In this document: piece after piece, positions 8,650 to 17,904 of the stretch
How positions within the stretch are numbered: the first letter of the stretch is position 1
How the letters are laid out: every line of letters begins with the position of its first letter
Assembly (NCBI GenBank): GCA_002839675.1
Contig: PGYM01000003.1
Coordinates: forward strand, 348,944-412,943
Source of the DNA: Methanomicrobiales archaeon HGW-Methanomicrobiales-1
GTDB taxonomy: Archaea; Halobacteriota; Methanomicrobia; Methanomicrobiales; Methanospirillaceae
Reading direction: 5' to 3'
DNA: 64,000 nt
The notes under the pieces: model-generated
Databases searched by the model: none
Seen by the model: only the letters and a program-made list of their open reading frames with translations
What the model was told of the DNA's origin: nothing
Program-made: the position numbers and the translations under genes

Positions 8650-9282
8650 ATGAACATTACTGCACTCCGTCCAAGGTTCACCCGGTACCTTGAGCCGGTC
8701 GCAGAGGTCTTTGTCAGGATTGGCATAACCCCCAACCAGATCTCCCTGCTTGCGCTTCTTGCCGGTATTGTGTGTGCGTTTTTATTTTTCCAGCGCCAGT
8801 TCCTGTTAGGAGCGCTCTTTCTCCTGCTGTCAGCGATCTTTGACCTTGTGGATGGAAGTGTGGCGAGAAAGACCAATGCCCATACAAATTTCGGAGCCGT
8901 CTTTGACTGGATCGTTGACAAGTATGTCGATGCCCTTGCAATCCTTGGCGTAGGGCTGAGCGGGATTGCGATTGTCAGCCAGTACTTTCCCGTTCCCCCG
9001 CTTGCGGACTTTGCCGTTGTGACGCTGGCCATCATCGGTTCTCTGATGAACACATTCATAAAACCGGTAGTGTATGCAGAGATCGGCTACCATGAAAAAG
9101 TGGAAGGAAAGATTGATGATCCTCTCGAAGGCGTGGGTTTCTTCGGCCGGCCCGAGACCATTCTCGTGCTGATTCTTGGCGGGGTATTTGGTTTTATCTG
9201 GTTGTCGGTAATTGTTATTGCAGTCTGCACAAATCTTTCGGCAATCCAGCGGATTATCTATCTTTACCGGACGCTTTCTTGA
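8650..9282 (+). CDS. CDP-alcohol phosphatidyltransferase family enzyme
   Basis: Integral membrane enzyme (210 residues, about six helices) that displaces CMP from CDP-archaeol with an alcohol to make a polar lipid headgroup. The family signature is complete: DLVDGSVARKTNAHTNFG followed by AVFDWIVDKYVD, matching DGxxAR(x8)GxxxDxxxD, whose aspartates bind Mg2+ and CDP. In methanogens the likeliest product is archaetidylinositol phosphate, but archaetidylglycerol or serine synthesis cannot be excluded by eye. Divergent from arfC (119 nt), which shares the promoter region. Confidence 0.85.
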   Translation: MNITALRPRFTRYLEPVAEVFVRIGITPNQISLLALLAGIVCAFLFFQRQFLLGALFLLLSAIFDLVDGSVARKTNAHTNFGAVFDWIVDKYVDALAILGVGLSGIAIVSQYFPVPPLADFAVVTLAIIGSLMNTFIKPVVYAEIGYHEKVEGKIDDPLEGVGFFGRPETILVLILGGVFGFIWLSVIVIAVCTNLSAIQRIIYLYRTLS

Positions 9283-9417
9283 CTTCCTTGAGATACAGGC
9301 TCTGAACCTGATAGTAACTCATTGGATTATGAAAATCGTCTTAGACGAGAGTTCCCCGCCTCAGGGCATATCAGAGGAACGGCGGGGCAATGAGGTTCCG
9401 ACATTTTTCCGTTATTG

Positions 9418-9454
9418 AACCGCAGCGGGAGCGCCCCGCAGGGGGCGGCGGGGT
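9418..9454 (-). repeat. Diverged single hairpin of the GC-rich cluster family
   Basis: Read on the minus strand this 37-base element (ACCCCGCCGCCCCC, TGC, GGGGCGCTCCCGC...) matches the second hairpin of the clusters at 17941-17980 and 21021-21060 with a few substitutions. It lies in the 268-nt convergent gap between the CDP-alcohol phosphatidyltransferase and archaeosortase genes; no gene is seen there. A second GC inverted pair (CCCCGCC near 9356, GGCGGGG near 9382) lies just before it. Confidence 0.6.
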
Positions 9455-9550
9455 CCATCATAAAGGGACTATGGAGGCATCAAACCCCACATTCTAATCT
9501 GCAAACGCACAACTCCTTAACGTGCGCAGACTTTCCCGCTATCCAGCGGT

Positions 9551-10360
9551 TCATCTGTCCTTAAAAAACGCATTTTTGACTTCTCCGTAATAGAGCTGGT
9601 AGAGGTCATCGGCAAATCTGCCGAGTTTTGGGATAATGGTAAAAAGCCCGTACGCGATCACGACCAGGCAGACCAGAGCCAGCAGTTCCGCAATTACATT
9701 GTGTGCCCAGAAGAAACTCTCGTATCCCAGTTCACCATTGCTGGCAATTTCCGGGTAATAGGGGAACATCTGGTCGGTATATGCAATAATTACAAACACA
9801 TTTCTCAGGAGGTTGAGGAAATAGATGGTCGGGGCGATAATAAGGAAGGCATAGCATTTCTGTTTTAACGTTGTCGGCACTGCCGCCGCCACCCCCAGCA
9901 TGATTGCAATGCTCTGGATGCCGGTGCACCCGAGAATGATCTCTACCCGGAAACTGTTCCGGGCAATGATATTCCAGTCGGTATTGGTGACATTGAACTG
10001 GAGCAGGTCGAGTATCCAGATTACCTGCCCCACCACAATGGCGATCAGCCAGTCGCCAAAGGCAGGGAAGTACTCAAACGGTGCGTAGATAACAAACGCA
10101 ACCGCTGCGGCCCGTGAGAGGTGCATCACCCGGTCATCCTCTTCAAGGAGATACTTGGCAGTGATTACAAGAAATGGTACGGAAAGGGCAGCGATCACCG
10201 GGTACAGAAAATTATTCTCAGAAAAAAATTCCGGCAACTGGGTAAACAACGCAAGTACAATAAATATCCAGCCAAGGATAGCCGTATATTTCCTGTGCCG
10301 GCCGGGTATGAGGAATGCAAGAAATCCAATACAGGAGATCAGCACCAGATACTCGATCAT
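9551..10360 (-). CDS. artA: Archaeosortase A
   Basis: Membrane transpeptidase-like enzyme that recognises the PGF-CTERM tail of exported surface proteins, removes it and allows lipid anchoring. The 269-residue protein has about eight hydrophobic helices. The exosortase/archaeosortase catalytic residues are present: Cys145 in ILGCTGIQSIAIM, Arg186 in LLRNVFVI and His220 in FFWAHNVIAE. The ATG at 10360 is chosen because GGAG lies about 14 nt upstream; a GTG at 10375 would add five residues but overlaps that site. It implies PGF-CTERM substrates, probably S-layer proteins, elsewhere in the genome; none is evident in this window. Confidence 0.9.
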   Translation of the reverse strand: MIEYLVLISCIGFLAFLIPGRHRKYTAILGWIFIVLALFTQLPEFFSENNFLYPVIAALSVPFLVITAKYLLEEDDRVMHLSRAAAVAFVIYAPFEYFPAFGDWLIAIVVGQVIWILDLLQFNVTNTDWNIIARNSFRVEIILGCTGIQSIAIMLGVAAAVPTTLKQKCYAFLIIAPTIYFLNLLRNVFVIIAYTDQMFPYYPEIASNGELGYESFFWAHNVIAELLALVCLVVIAYGLFTIIPKLGRFADDLYQLYYGEVKNAFFKDR

Positions 10361-10542
10361 TATACAGTTATTCACTCCTTACCAAAAAAAGGATTCTGAA
10401 GGTTCACTCTTCTGATTATAGGGATACCCGGATATTGGGCAATTTTACCAAACGTGGAACTATCCCGGCATCTGTTTTACCCGGTAAAATACGGTGTTCC
10501 TTACAAGAGGGTTAATCTTCTTTGCTCACCCATGTTATACCG

Positions 10543-10857
10543 ATGTTCTGTCCTGAATGTAAGACGATGATGATCTCTTCGGGGGGTCAGCTCAAGTGCC
10601 GCAAATGCGGATATATCCGTAACATTGACTCTGACGACAAGATGAAGACCAAGAAAACCCGCACGGAAAATGAGATCACGATTGTGGATGATGAAGAGCA
10701 AAAACTCAAGACAATGCCCACGATCCAGATAAAATGCCCGAAATGCTCGAACAATCTTGCCATCTGGTGGCTCCGGCAGTTGCGGGCTGCAGATGAAAGC
10801 GAGGTGCGGTTCTTCCGGTGCACGGAATGCGGTCACACGTGGCGACAGTATGACTAA
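10543..10857 (+). CDS. tfs: Transcription factor S (TFIIS-like RNA polymerase cleavage factor)
   Basis: Stimulates RNA cleavage by stalled archaeal RNA polymerase and aids proofreading. Two zinc ribbons are present: N-terminal MFCPECKTMM...CRKCGYIR and C-terminal CPKCSNNLAIWW...FFRCTECGHTWRQYD. The catalytic acidic loop RAADE between the strands of the C-terminal ribbon is intact (usually RSADE). Length from the ATG at 10543 is 104 residues, normal for TFS. An upstream ATG at 10522 would add seven residues that family members lack, so the inner ATG is preferred. Confidence 0.95.
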   Translation: MFCPECKTMMISSGGQLKCRKCGYIRNIDSDDKMKTKKTRTENEITIVDDEEQKLKTMPTIQIKCPKCSNNLAIWWLRQLRAADESEVRFFRCTECGHTWRQYD

Positions 10858-10932
10858 GTAACCGTCATACCCGGACAATCAACAAAAAACTTTTTAGGAA
10901 TTATCCGGGATTTTTTTCCCAAAAAAATATTC

Positions 10933-10948
10933 TGTTCACTAGTGAACA
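10933..10948. promoter_or_regulatory. Perfect 16-bp palindrome, candidate operator
   Basis: TGTTCACTAGTGAACA is a perfect inverted repeat with no spacer, lying 76 nt after tfs and about 16 nt before an A/T-rich TATA-like run (ATAATTTAAAAAAC). This is the size and symmetry expected of a dimeric winged-helix repressor site. The next gene downstream on the plus strand is the 35-residue protein at 11157. Function is inferred from symmetry alone. Confidence 0.4.
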
Positions 10949-11156
10949 AAAACCAACACGATAATTTAAAAAACCTGCTGGCCCCGGAGCTGACGGGCTG
11001 CTTTCATTGGAGATATCCGTAACACCGGTATTGTGCATAAAAGAGCCCAACTCCTTAAAAAACGCAGGTTATCCCGGTAAATATCATAATGGTTAAACGA
11101 AATATCTCTCTTATTACATAAACAAAGATACTCTATTGACCCTTGGAGATAAAGCG

Positions 11157-11264
11157 ATGACTTACACTGATGCTTTGATCCTGCTCACCGGCATTGTCGT
11201 GGCCTGGTGGATTGGATGGTTTATGGGATATGCCAGCGGGCGATATAAGCAGGACGAGAAATGA
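11157..11264 (+). CDS. 35-residue single-span membrane protein
   Basis: Short open frame with a good ribosome site (TTGGAGAT, 5-6 nt before ATG). It encodes a polar N-terminus (MTYTDA), one hydrophobic helix (about residues 7-26, LILLTGIVVAWWIGWFMGYA) and a basic/acidic tail (SGRYKQDEK). It is too short for family recognition, but the signal (Shine-Dalgarno, single helix, charged tail) is coherent. It stands alone in about 700 bp between tfs and the acd gene. Its promoter could be the A/T-rich segment downstream of the palindrome at 10933. Function unknown. Confidence 0.5.
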   Translation: MTYTDALILLTGIVVAWWIGWFMGYASGRYKQDEK

Positions 11265-11559
11265 CAGACGAATTCCAGGTGCTGATATTTTCTCTCTGCC
11301 TGAACGCAGGTAAACAAGTTTTTTCCAGATCTATTTTTTCCGGAAACCGGTACATGGAGATGGGTTATGAAACCCGGAAGAATCCGGAAAAATGTATACC
11401 GTTTTTTTCCGGTTAACCATTTTTAGTTCTCATCGGAGAATATCGCAAGGGAACCGGTATCTGCAACGGATGCGATCCCGACAGGTGCGCATCTCAAAGG
11501 AAAACGGGGTGTGGTTCCTGGTAAAATAAATAAAAAAAGTTTGAATTTTTAAATGATTT
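11265..11559. other. Intergenic region, no gene recognised
   Basis: Convergent gap between the 35-residue membrane protein and acd. Several T-rich runs (for example near 11322-11339 and 11400-11427) are suitable transcript ends. No coding sequence with a ribosome site was found. Confidence 0.4.
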
Positions 11560-13623
11560 TCAGATAAGTCCCGGAGCCCTGACCCGGAATTTCTGCCAGA
11601 GCACCCTGCCCATGACCCGGAAGGTGAAATCCAGTTCTTCAAAACTCGGGATATTATTTTCTTTTAAGATTTCCCGGCCGACATCCATAGAGCCTCCCCC
11701 GAGCAGGGTAGCTATAAGCCGGTTATCGGTCATATCTGAAAATTTCAGGATCTTCTTTGCGAGATGCTCGGAGGTGAGCACAAGGTTTGGGAACCCGATG
11801 ACAAATGCCATGTCCCAGAGATCATCGTGTCGTGCCAGTACCTCAAAGGTTTTTTCAAACCGTTTATCACTTGCATCGCCGAGCAGGTCAATGGGATTTC
11901 CCTTGTTCCAGAACTCCGGCAAAAATCCGTTGAGTTCTTCAATTACTTCCTCGGGAAGATCAATGATCTCAACACCGTAGCGTTCGGCATAATCCGATGA
12001 GAGAACGGCAAAACCACCGGCATTGGTGATTACGACTGCACGTTTTCCTTTCGGGTAACCTTTCGGGTGAGCAAGCATCTGTGCGGCAAGGAATGCACCG
12101 GTTAAGGTGTGAACCGCAATGACTCCGGACTTCCGGAATGCTTCCATATATACATCATAAGAACCGGAAAGAGAACCCGTGTGGGAAGAGGCTGCATGTT
12201 CACCTTTTGCGGATGAACCGGATTTGATCGCTACTACCGGTTTGGTTTTGGCCACTTCAGAGACGACTTCCATGAATCCTTTGCCGTCAGTGATCTGCTC
12301 GATATAGAGAATGACTGCCTTGGTCTTCTCGTCTTTCTGGACATAGCGGAGGTAGTCGAGGAAATCAAGGTCGGCCTGGTTGCCGACGGATATGACATTT
12401 GAAAATCCTATGCCTTTTGCAAGACTCAGGTCAACGACCGTGTTGATGATTGCACCACTCTGCGAGATGAATGCAATATTACCGGGATTTGGTGACTGGT
12501 GGACATAGGTGGTATCGATCCCCCGCGGGGGCACGATGATGCCGAGGCAGTTCGGGCCGATGATGCGGGTTCCATGACTGCGTGCGATGGCCTTGATCCG
12601 GTCTTCCAGGTGTTTACCGTCTTCTCCCATCTCCTTAAATCCGGCAGTGATGATGACAACCATCGGCACGCCCTTCTGTCCGCACTCTTCAATCACGCGG
12701 GGAACATGGATGGCGGGAACCGTGATAACTGCAAGGTCTACCGGGGCGGGGATTGCCGTGATGTTGGAGTATGCTTTAAGCCCCTGTATTTCTGAGCGTT
12801 TGTTGTTGACCGGGTAGAGCTGGCCGGGGAAATGGAGCAGGTTATGCATGACTGCATATCCCATCTTGGATGAATCCTGCGAAGCACCGATGACTGCGAT
12901 GGAACGCGGGTTGAAATATTCCATGGGGACCGGTATCCGTTCAGCAGCCTGTACCGTCGCAATGTCGTCGGAGGTGATAATGCGTGCATCAACCGCAAGG
13001 GCACCGCTCTCGTACAGCCTGAGGGGGTTGATATCGAACTCAACGATATTCGCATTCTCTTCAAAAAACCTGTTGATCGCCGTGAGTGCCGTTACCAGTG
13101 CCTCTTCGTCTTTGGGTTTCATCCCGCGGTAGCCTTTAATCAGGGGGTAACCATTTATCTCCTTTATCATTTCGCGAATTGTCGGCTCATCTAACGGGAG
13201 GATGCGAAGGGTTACATCTTTCATCAGTTCGACAAGCGTCCCGCCCATGCCAAAGGTTAATACTTTCCCAAAGGCCGGATCGGTTTTTCCCCCGATAATG
13301 AGTTCCAGACCCGGTTGCGCCTGCTGTTCTACAATAACTCCTTTAATCTCAGCGTCGGCCCGGTATTGTTTTGCACCCGCGATGATCTGTTCGAATGCAG
13401 CAGCAGCAGCTTCCCTGCTCCCAATACCGACAACCACGCCGCCCGCATCGCTCTTATGGATGATCTGGGGTGAGATGATCTTCATTACCACCGGAAATCC
13501 GATTTTCTCCGCTGCATCAGCTGCATCATGGGGTGTGATGACAATCCGGTACTCGGGAACGGGAATGTCGTATTCCCTGAGTAGATCATACCCCTCAGAT
13601 TCAGAAAGCATTTTTTGCACCAT
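11560..13623 (-). CDS. acd: Acetyl-CoA synthetase (ADP-forming), fused beta-alpha subunits
   Basis: Interconverts acetyl-CoA (or another acyl-CoA) + ADP + Pi and acid + CoA + ATP. The N-terminal ATP-grasp (beta) part includes GFPVVMKIISPQIIHKSDAGG and FDINPLRL. The following CoA-binding and ligase (alpha) part includes VIGASQDSSKMGY, IIGPNCLGI, SQSGAIINTVVD and the phosphorylatable His in ASSHTGSLSG. From the ATG at 13623 (preceded by GGTGAT) it has 687 residues, typical of the fused form; an extension to 13677 adds 18 atypical residues. It is divergent from the AMP-forming synthetase gene, so the two acetate-activating routes lie back to back. Acyl specificity is not deducible. Confidence 0.88.
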   Translation of the reverse strand: MVQKMLSESEGYDLLREYDIPVPEYRIVITPHDAADAAEKIGFPVVMKIISPQIIHKSDAGGVVVGIGSREAAAAAFEQIIAGAKQYRADAEIKGVIVEQQAQPGLELIIGGKTDPAFGKVLTFGMGGTLVELMKDVTLRILPLDEPTIREMIKEINGYPLIKGYRGMKPKDEEALVTALTAINRFFEENANIVEFDINPLRLYESGALAVDARIITSDDIATVQAAERIPVPMEYFNPRSIAVIGASQDSSKMGYAVMHNLLHFPGQLYPVNNKRSEIQGLKAYSNITAIPAPVDLAVITVPAIHVPRVIEECGQKGVPMVVIITAGFKEMGEDGKHLEDRIKAIARSHGTRIIGPNCLGIIVPPRGIDTTYVHQSPNPGNIAFISQSGAIINTVVDLSLAKGIGFSNVISVGNQADLDFLDYLRYVQKDEKTKAVILYIEQITDGKGFMEVVSEVAKTKPVVAIKSGSSAKGEHAASSHTGSLSGSYDVYMEAFRKSGVIAVHTLTGAFLAAQMLAHPKGYPKGKRAVVITNAGGFAVLSSDYAERYGVEIIDLPEEVIEELNGFLPEFWNKGNPIDLLGDASDKRFEKTFEVLARHDDLWDMAFVIGFPNLVLTSEHLAKKILKFSDMTDNRLIATLLGGGSMDVGREILKENNIPSFEELDFTFRVMGRVLWQKFRVRAPGLI

Positions 13624-13969
13624 ATTAATCACCAGAACAAAGAAATGTTGAATGCCAAAAAACCTGTGACCCTGCAAAGAGGTTAAACCGGTTCAGGTTT
13701 TTCGTCGCAAGATCGCGGGTCATAATAACTTTAACAAATCGTGACACTGCTCTCATAAATGTTTGGGACAAAGAACGCGTTATTCACTAAACGATGTCCT
13801 TTAAATCTGCCGCGCGCACTTTAACTGAGAAAATACCTTTAATTCGGGTCTGGATTTGGAAAATCCCGGCCGTGTGCGGCAATAATTGCAAATAGAACTC
13901 ATTTTGGTAATAACTCCTGAAAATCCCCTGATTTACGAATGGAGTATGATAACCTTTTTTTAAGGATAC

Positions 13970-13985
13970 ACATTATTAATAATGT
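13970..13985. promoter_or_regulatory. Perfect 16-bp palindrome upstream of acs
   Basis: ACATTATTAATAATGT is a perfect inverted repeat ending 17 nt before the acs start codon. It lies in the 379-nt divergent region between acd and acs, which contains no gene. A site this close to the start would block initiation if bound, so it is a candidate operator for acs. An A/T-rich sequence can be palindromic by chance, so confidence is limited. Confidence 0.4.
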
Positions 13986-14002
13986 AGAATCGGGGTTTTT
14001 TA

Positions 14003-15895
14003 ATGGCTGAAGATTTTAACGTCAAATTCACCGACAAACAGTATCTGACAGATCCTCAAATAAAAAAGAACAGTTGGATCGGAGATTACCGGGAAGCGTA
14101 CAATGCATTCTTACAGGATCCTGATGGTTTCTGGGACAAGATCGCATCAGAACTCCACTGGTTCTCTCCCTATAACAAAGTTAAGGAGTGGAATTTTCCC
14201 GATGCCCGGTGGTTTATTGACGGCAAGACCAATATCTCCTATAATTGCCTTGATCGTCACGTGCAGAGTTCCCGGCGTAACAAGGTCGCTCTCATCTGGA
14301 AAGGCGAGGATGATACCGAGAGAATCTACACGTACCGCCAGCTCTACCGTGATGTGATGCGTTTTGCCAACGGCTTAAAGAAACTCGGCGTGAAAAAAGG
14401 TGACTGTGTCTGCATTTACATGCCGATGGTACCAGAACAGATCATTTCGATGCTTGCCTGTGCACGAATCGGCGCTGTCCATAGTGTGGTCTTTGGCGGC
14501 TTTGGTGCTGCAGCACTTAACAGCCGGATCACGGGTGCAGAGGCCAAGGTTGTCATCACGGCAGATGTTACCTTCCGGCGGGGAAAATCCATACCGCTTA
14601 AGCATGTTATTGAAGAAGCGATCATCAATGCCCCCAGCGTGGAACATGTGATCGTGCTCCGGAGAGAACTTTACCAGCCGGTTGAGATTCACCATGAGAT
14701 GGAAGTGGATTTCTATGACCTGATCAAGGATGTCAGCCCGGACTGTGAGGCTGAAGTGATGGATGCAGAAGATCCTCTCTTCATTCTGTATACCAGCGGA
14801 TCCACCGGTACGCCAAAAGGTATTGTCCATACCTGTGGCGGATACATGGTTGGCGCCTATTATACCACGAAAAATGTCTTTGACATTAAAGATAATGATG
14901 TGTACTGGTGCACCGCAGATCCCGGCTGGATCACTGGTCATTCGTACGTGGTCTATGGCCCTCTCTCGAATGGTGCAACGATCATCATTACCGAAAACAC
15001 ACCGGATTATCCGGATGCCGGTGTTTACTGGCGAATGATCGAAGATTTCGGTGTCACGATTCTGTACACTGCGCCAACCGCAATCCGCATGTTCATGAAG
15101 ATGGGTGAGGAATGGCCCAACAAGAGCAACTTAAGTACCCTGCGCATACTGGGTTCTGTGGGAGAACCACTCAATCCTGAAGCCTTTGAATGGTATTATC
15201 GTGTTATCGGGAAAAACCGGTGCCCGGTCGTGGATACCTGGTGGCAGACCGAAACCGGTATGCATATGATAACGACAATGCTTGGTGAACCAATGTACCC
15301 CGGTTTTGCCGGGAAGTCCATACCGGGTGTTGTGGCAGATGTGGTTGATAAGGATGGAAAATCCGTTCCTCCAGGCACGGGAGGTTTCCTTGTCTTAAAA
15401 GAACCCTGGCCGTCCATGTTTCGTGCAGTGTTTAATGATCGTGAGCGGTACAAGATGTACTGGAATACTATTCCGGGCTGCTATGCAGTCGGGGACCTTG
15501 CGGTTAAGAACGAGCAGGGATACATCATGGTCCTCGGGAGATCCGATGACCTTATCGTAGTAGCCGGTCATAATATCGGCACTGCAGAAGTTGAGAGTGC
15601 ATTAGTCTCGCACAAGGCCGTTGCTGAGGCTGCCGTCATTGGAAAACCTGATGCAGTGAAAGGTAACCTGATCAAGGCTTTTGTTATCCTTCGCATAGGT
15701 CACGAGCCTACCGACCGGTTGAAAAATGAGCTCCTGTATCACGTCCGTATCACCTTAGGGCCGATTGCCATGCCTTCAGAGATTGAGTTCGTTACCACTT
15801 TGCCAAAGACCCGGAGCGGCAAGATCATGCGACGGGTTTTAAAGGCAAAAGAGATGGGGATGGACCCGGGTGATGTATCAACCCTTGAAGACTGA
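14003..15895 (+). CDS. acs: Acetyl-CoA synthetase (AMP-forming)
   Basis: Activates acetate to acetyl-CoA with ATP, giving AMP and PPi, for carbon assimilation. 630 residues, the normal length. Adenylate-forming motifs are complete: [14 protein letters not shown] (P-loop-like A3), [31 protein letters not shown] (A5), [15 protein letters not shown] (A8 hinge) and the C-terminal catalytic Lys in TRSGKIMRR (A10), which is a known acetylation site in the family. It is divergent from the ADP-forming enzyme gene with a palindrome in between. A hydrogenotrophic methanogen that needs acetate as carbon source would rely on this enzyme. Confidence 0.96.
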   Translation: MAEDFNVKFTDKQYLTDPQIKKNSWIGDYREAYNAFLQDPDGFWDKIASELHWFSPYNKVKEWNFPDARWFIDGKTNISYNCLDRHVQSSRRNKVALIWKGEDDTERIYTYRQLYRDVMRFANGLKKLGVKKGDCVCIYMPMVPEQIISMLACARIGAVHSVVFGGFGAAALNSRITGAEAKVVITADVTFRRGKSIPLKHVIEEAIINAPSVEHVIVLRRELYQPVEIHHEMEVDFYDLIKDVSPDCEAEVMDAEDPLFILYTSGSTGTPKGIVHTCGGYMVGAYYTTKNVFDIKDNDVYWCTADPGWITGHSYVVYGPLSNGATIIITENTPDYPDAGVYWRMIEDFGVTILYTAPTAIRMFMKMGEEWPNKSNLSTLRILGSVGEPLNPEAFEWYYRVIGKNRCPVVDTWWQTETGMHMITTMLGEPMYPGFAGKSIPGVVADVVDKDGKSVPPGTGGFLVLKEPWPSMFRAVFNDRERYKMYWNTIPGCYAVGDLAVKNEQGYIMVLGRSDDLIVVAGHNIGTAEVESALVSHKAVAEAAVIGKPDAVKGNLIKAFVILRIGHEPTDRLKNELLYHVRITLGPIAMPSEIEFVTTLPKTRSGKIMRRVLKAKEMGMDPGDVSTLED

Positions 15896-15917
15896 TCAAC
15901 CGAAAATCATACCCAAC

Positions 15918-15927
15918 TTTTTAAATA
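15918..15927 (+). promoter_or_regulatory. TATA box of tbp
   Basis: TTTTTAAATA, preceded by a purine/A-rich BRE-like segment, is centred about 27 nt upstream of the tbp ATG (15950). That spacing would place transcription initiation at or next to the start codon, which suggests a leaderless mRNA; no Shine-Dalgarno is present. Assigned from archaeal promoter rules. Confidence 0.55.
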
Positions 15928-15949
15928 CTGATTTATATCATTTATAAAT

Positions 15950-16510
15950 ATGAAGGTCAGGCCGGAAGATTCCCTTAAGATCGAAAACATTGTTGCCTCA
16001 GCCAAGGTGACCGATTATCTGGATCTACCCGATATTGCATCCAAGATTACTGGTGCAGAATATAACAAGAAGCGTTTTCCGGGCGTTGTGCTCCGGATGC
16101 AGGATCCCAAGATCGCAGCGCTCGTCTTTGGTTCAGGAAAAGTGGTGTTAACCGGTGCAAAGAGTGTTGACAGCCTGAGCAAGGGTCTCAATATACTCGG
16201 CGGTCTCCTGCGGGATCTGGGAATCGATATTCCCAAAAAACTGGATTACAAGATCCAGAACATTGTCACTTCCGCAGATCTTGCAACTCCTATCAACCTG
16301 AATAAGATCGCCGTTGGTTTCAATCTCGACCGGATCGAGTACGAACCTGAGCAGTTTCCCGGCCTGGTATACCGGCTCGAAGTCCCCAAAGTTGTCGTAC
16401 TTTTATTCGGGTCCGGTAAGTTGATCATCACCGGTGGCAAGCAACCGGAAGATGCAAAGAAAGCGGTGGTCAAGATTCTCTCTGACCTTCGCAGTCTCGG
16501 TCTCATCTGA
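15950..16510 (+). CDS. tbp: TATA-box-binding protein
   Basis: General transcription factor that binds the archaeal TATA box and recruits TFB and RNA polymerase. The 186-residue protein consists of the two ~90-residue direct repeats of the TBP saddle: KIENIVASAKVTDYLDLPDI...FPGVVLRMQDPKIAALVFGSGKVV and KIQNIVTSADLATPINLNKI...FPGLVYRLEVPKVVVLLFGSGKLI. Each repeat keeps the Phe-Pro-Gly and FGSGK elements. A short C-terminus without the acidic tail of some archaeal TBPs is seen. Confidence 0.98.
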   Translation: MKVRPEDSLKIENIVASAKVTDYLDLPDIASKITGAEYNKKRFPGVVLRMQDPKIAALVFGSGKVVLTGAKSVDSLSKGLNILGGLLRDLGIDIPKKLDYKIQNIVTSADLATPINLNKIAVGFNLDRIEYEPEQFPGLVYRLEVPKVVVLLFGSGKLIITGGKQPEDAKKAVVKILSDLRSLGLI

Positions 16511-16707
16511 CCTTTATTTTTTCTTTAATCTATCTTAGCTGATATATCGTAACTGTTAATTTCAAAACCTTTATTTTTTGTAGGTTTATGCAATAATTTT
16601 GTAATCTTATATAAAATATCTCGTCGTTGCACCCCAATACGAGGGCATATATATCAACAATTAGATAATTTTATGGGGAAATCTTCAGAAAAATAGTGTG
16701 GTGTTGA

Positions 16708-17082
16708 ATGAGAACTGAAAATGTAATGTATTTTACCGAAAAGGAAGAGGAATTTGCAAACCTCCTCATCGAGATTGGAACCAAGAGAAATGTGGCAAAG
16801 GTGCTCGTATTTCTTGCAAATACTCCTGAAGCCACATCCCGGGCAATCGAGCGGGGAACCGATCTCCGCCAGCCGGAAGTCAGCATTGCCATGCGCTACC
16901 TCCTCGAACAGGACTGGATCTCCAGCCGCGAGAGCAAGGCAGAGAGCAAAGGCCGCCCGGTAAAGATCTACGAGCTGGCAAAACCCATACACCAGATTAT
17001 GGACAGCATCGAAAAAGAGAAGAAGAAAGAAGCGAACAACCAGCTCGCTCTTGTTCATAAACTACGCGATTATCTCAACTAA
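16708..17082 (+). CDS. Winged-helix transcriptional regulator
   Basis: 124-residue DNA-binding protein. Residues about 25-95 fit a winged helix-turn-helix of the ArsR/TrmB kind: RNVAKVLVFLANTPEATSRA, AIERGTDLRQPEVSIAMRYL (recognition helix region) and a wing around SKGRPVKIYELA. A charged C-terminal helix follows (SIEKEKKKEANNQ), possibly for dimerisation. No sensor domain or metal-site cysteines are present. The upstream region is strongly A/T-rich with TATA-like runs near 16608-16620, and GTGGTG precedes the ATG. Its gene converges with rpiA and their stops overlap by four bases. Target genes unknown. Confidence 0.75.
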   Translation: MRTENVMYFTEKEEEFANLLIEIGTKRNVAKVLVFLANTPEATSRAIERGTDLRQPEVSIAMRYLLEQDWISSRESKAESKGRPVKIYELAKPIHQIMDSIEKEKKKEANNQLALVHKLRDYLN

Positions 17083-17774
17083 GGGATAATCCTGCATTTT
17101 TTTTCGCCACCGACAATCACGGTGGTTTTATCCGTAAAATTACAGAAAAGCCCACTCTCGACTACCCCGGGGATAAGGCCGAGGGCTGCTTCGAGTTTAT
17201 CAGGTTCAGCAATCGTTTTGAATTTTGCATCAAGGATGAAATTCATGTTATCGGTGATCACCGGGCCGTCTTTTTTCACCCCTTCCCGCAATACCGGGTC
17301 ACATCCCATTGCCCTGAGCTGATCCATAACCGGCCGGATAGCAAACGGGACGATCTCTACCGGTACCGGGCCGTCCAACCGGGTCACTATCTTCTGCTCA
17401 TCGACAACGACAACAAATTGTCGAGCCGCCGCCGCCACGCATTTTTCCCGGGTATGTGCCGCACCCCGGCCTTTGATCAGCCGTAACTGCGGGTCAACTT
17501 CATCAGCCCCGTCAATTGCCAGATCGATGACAGGGTGATCATCGAGCGTTGTTAACGTTATACCATACCCACGAGCCCGTATTGCCGTCTGAAAAGAGGT
17601 TGGAATCCCGGAGATTGTAAGTCCTTCCTGCATGCGCTGAGACAGCCGCTCCATGGTATACATGACCGTTGAACCTGTGCCAAGGCCGATGATCATTCCG
17701 TCTTTTACCATCTCTGCTGCCTTGTAGCCTGCTGCACGTTTGGCTGCTGCGGGATCGCGTGTCGCTGAGTCCAT
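17079..17774 (-). CDS. rpiA: Ribose-5-phosphate isomerase A
   Basis: Interconverts ribose 5-phosphate and ribulose 5-phosphate, linking nucleotide and pentose metabolism. Motifs of RpiA are all present: GLGTGSTVMYTMERL (phosphate loop), TTLDDHPVIDLAIDGADEVD, LIKGRGAAHTREKCVAAAA with the catalytic-region residues, and GVVESGLFCNFTDKTTVIVG near the end. 231 residues, typical length. The stop region overlaps the end of the convergent regulator gene. Upstream lies a long hairpin cluster repeat. Confidence 0.96.
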   Translation of the reverse strand: MDSATRDPAAAKRAAGYKAAEMVKDGMIIGLGTGSTVMYTMERLSQRMQEGLTISGIPTSFQTAIRARGYGITLTTLDDHPVIDLAIDGADEVDPQLRLIKGRGAAHTREKCVAAAARQFVVVVDEQKIVTRLDGPVPVEIVPFAIRPVMDQLRAMGCDPVLREGVKKDGPVITDNMNFILDAKFKTIAEPDKLEAALGLIPGVVESGLFCNFTDKTTVIVGGEKKCRIIP

Positions 17775-17904
17775 TAAAGTGATACATATCGGTACAGGAA
17801 TTATTAAAACTGGTGATGTGGTGGTGGGAGGATGAGTATTGATGCTCTTTGGATGAGTGTTCCCCAGAAGAAAAATTGCTCAGGTCTTTTTCCTTCCCAT
17901 TGAG

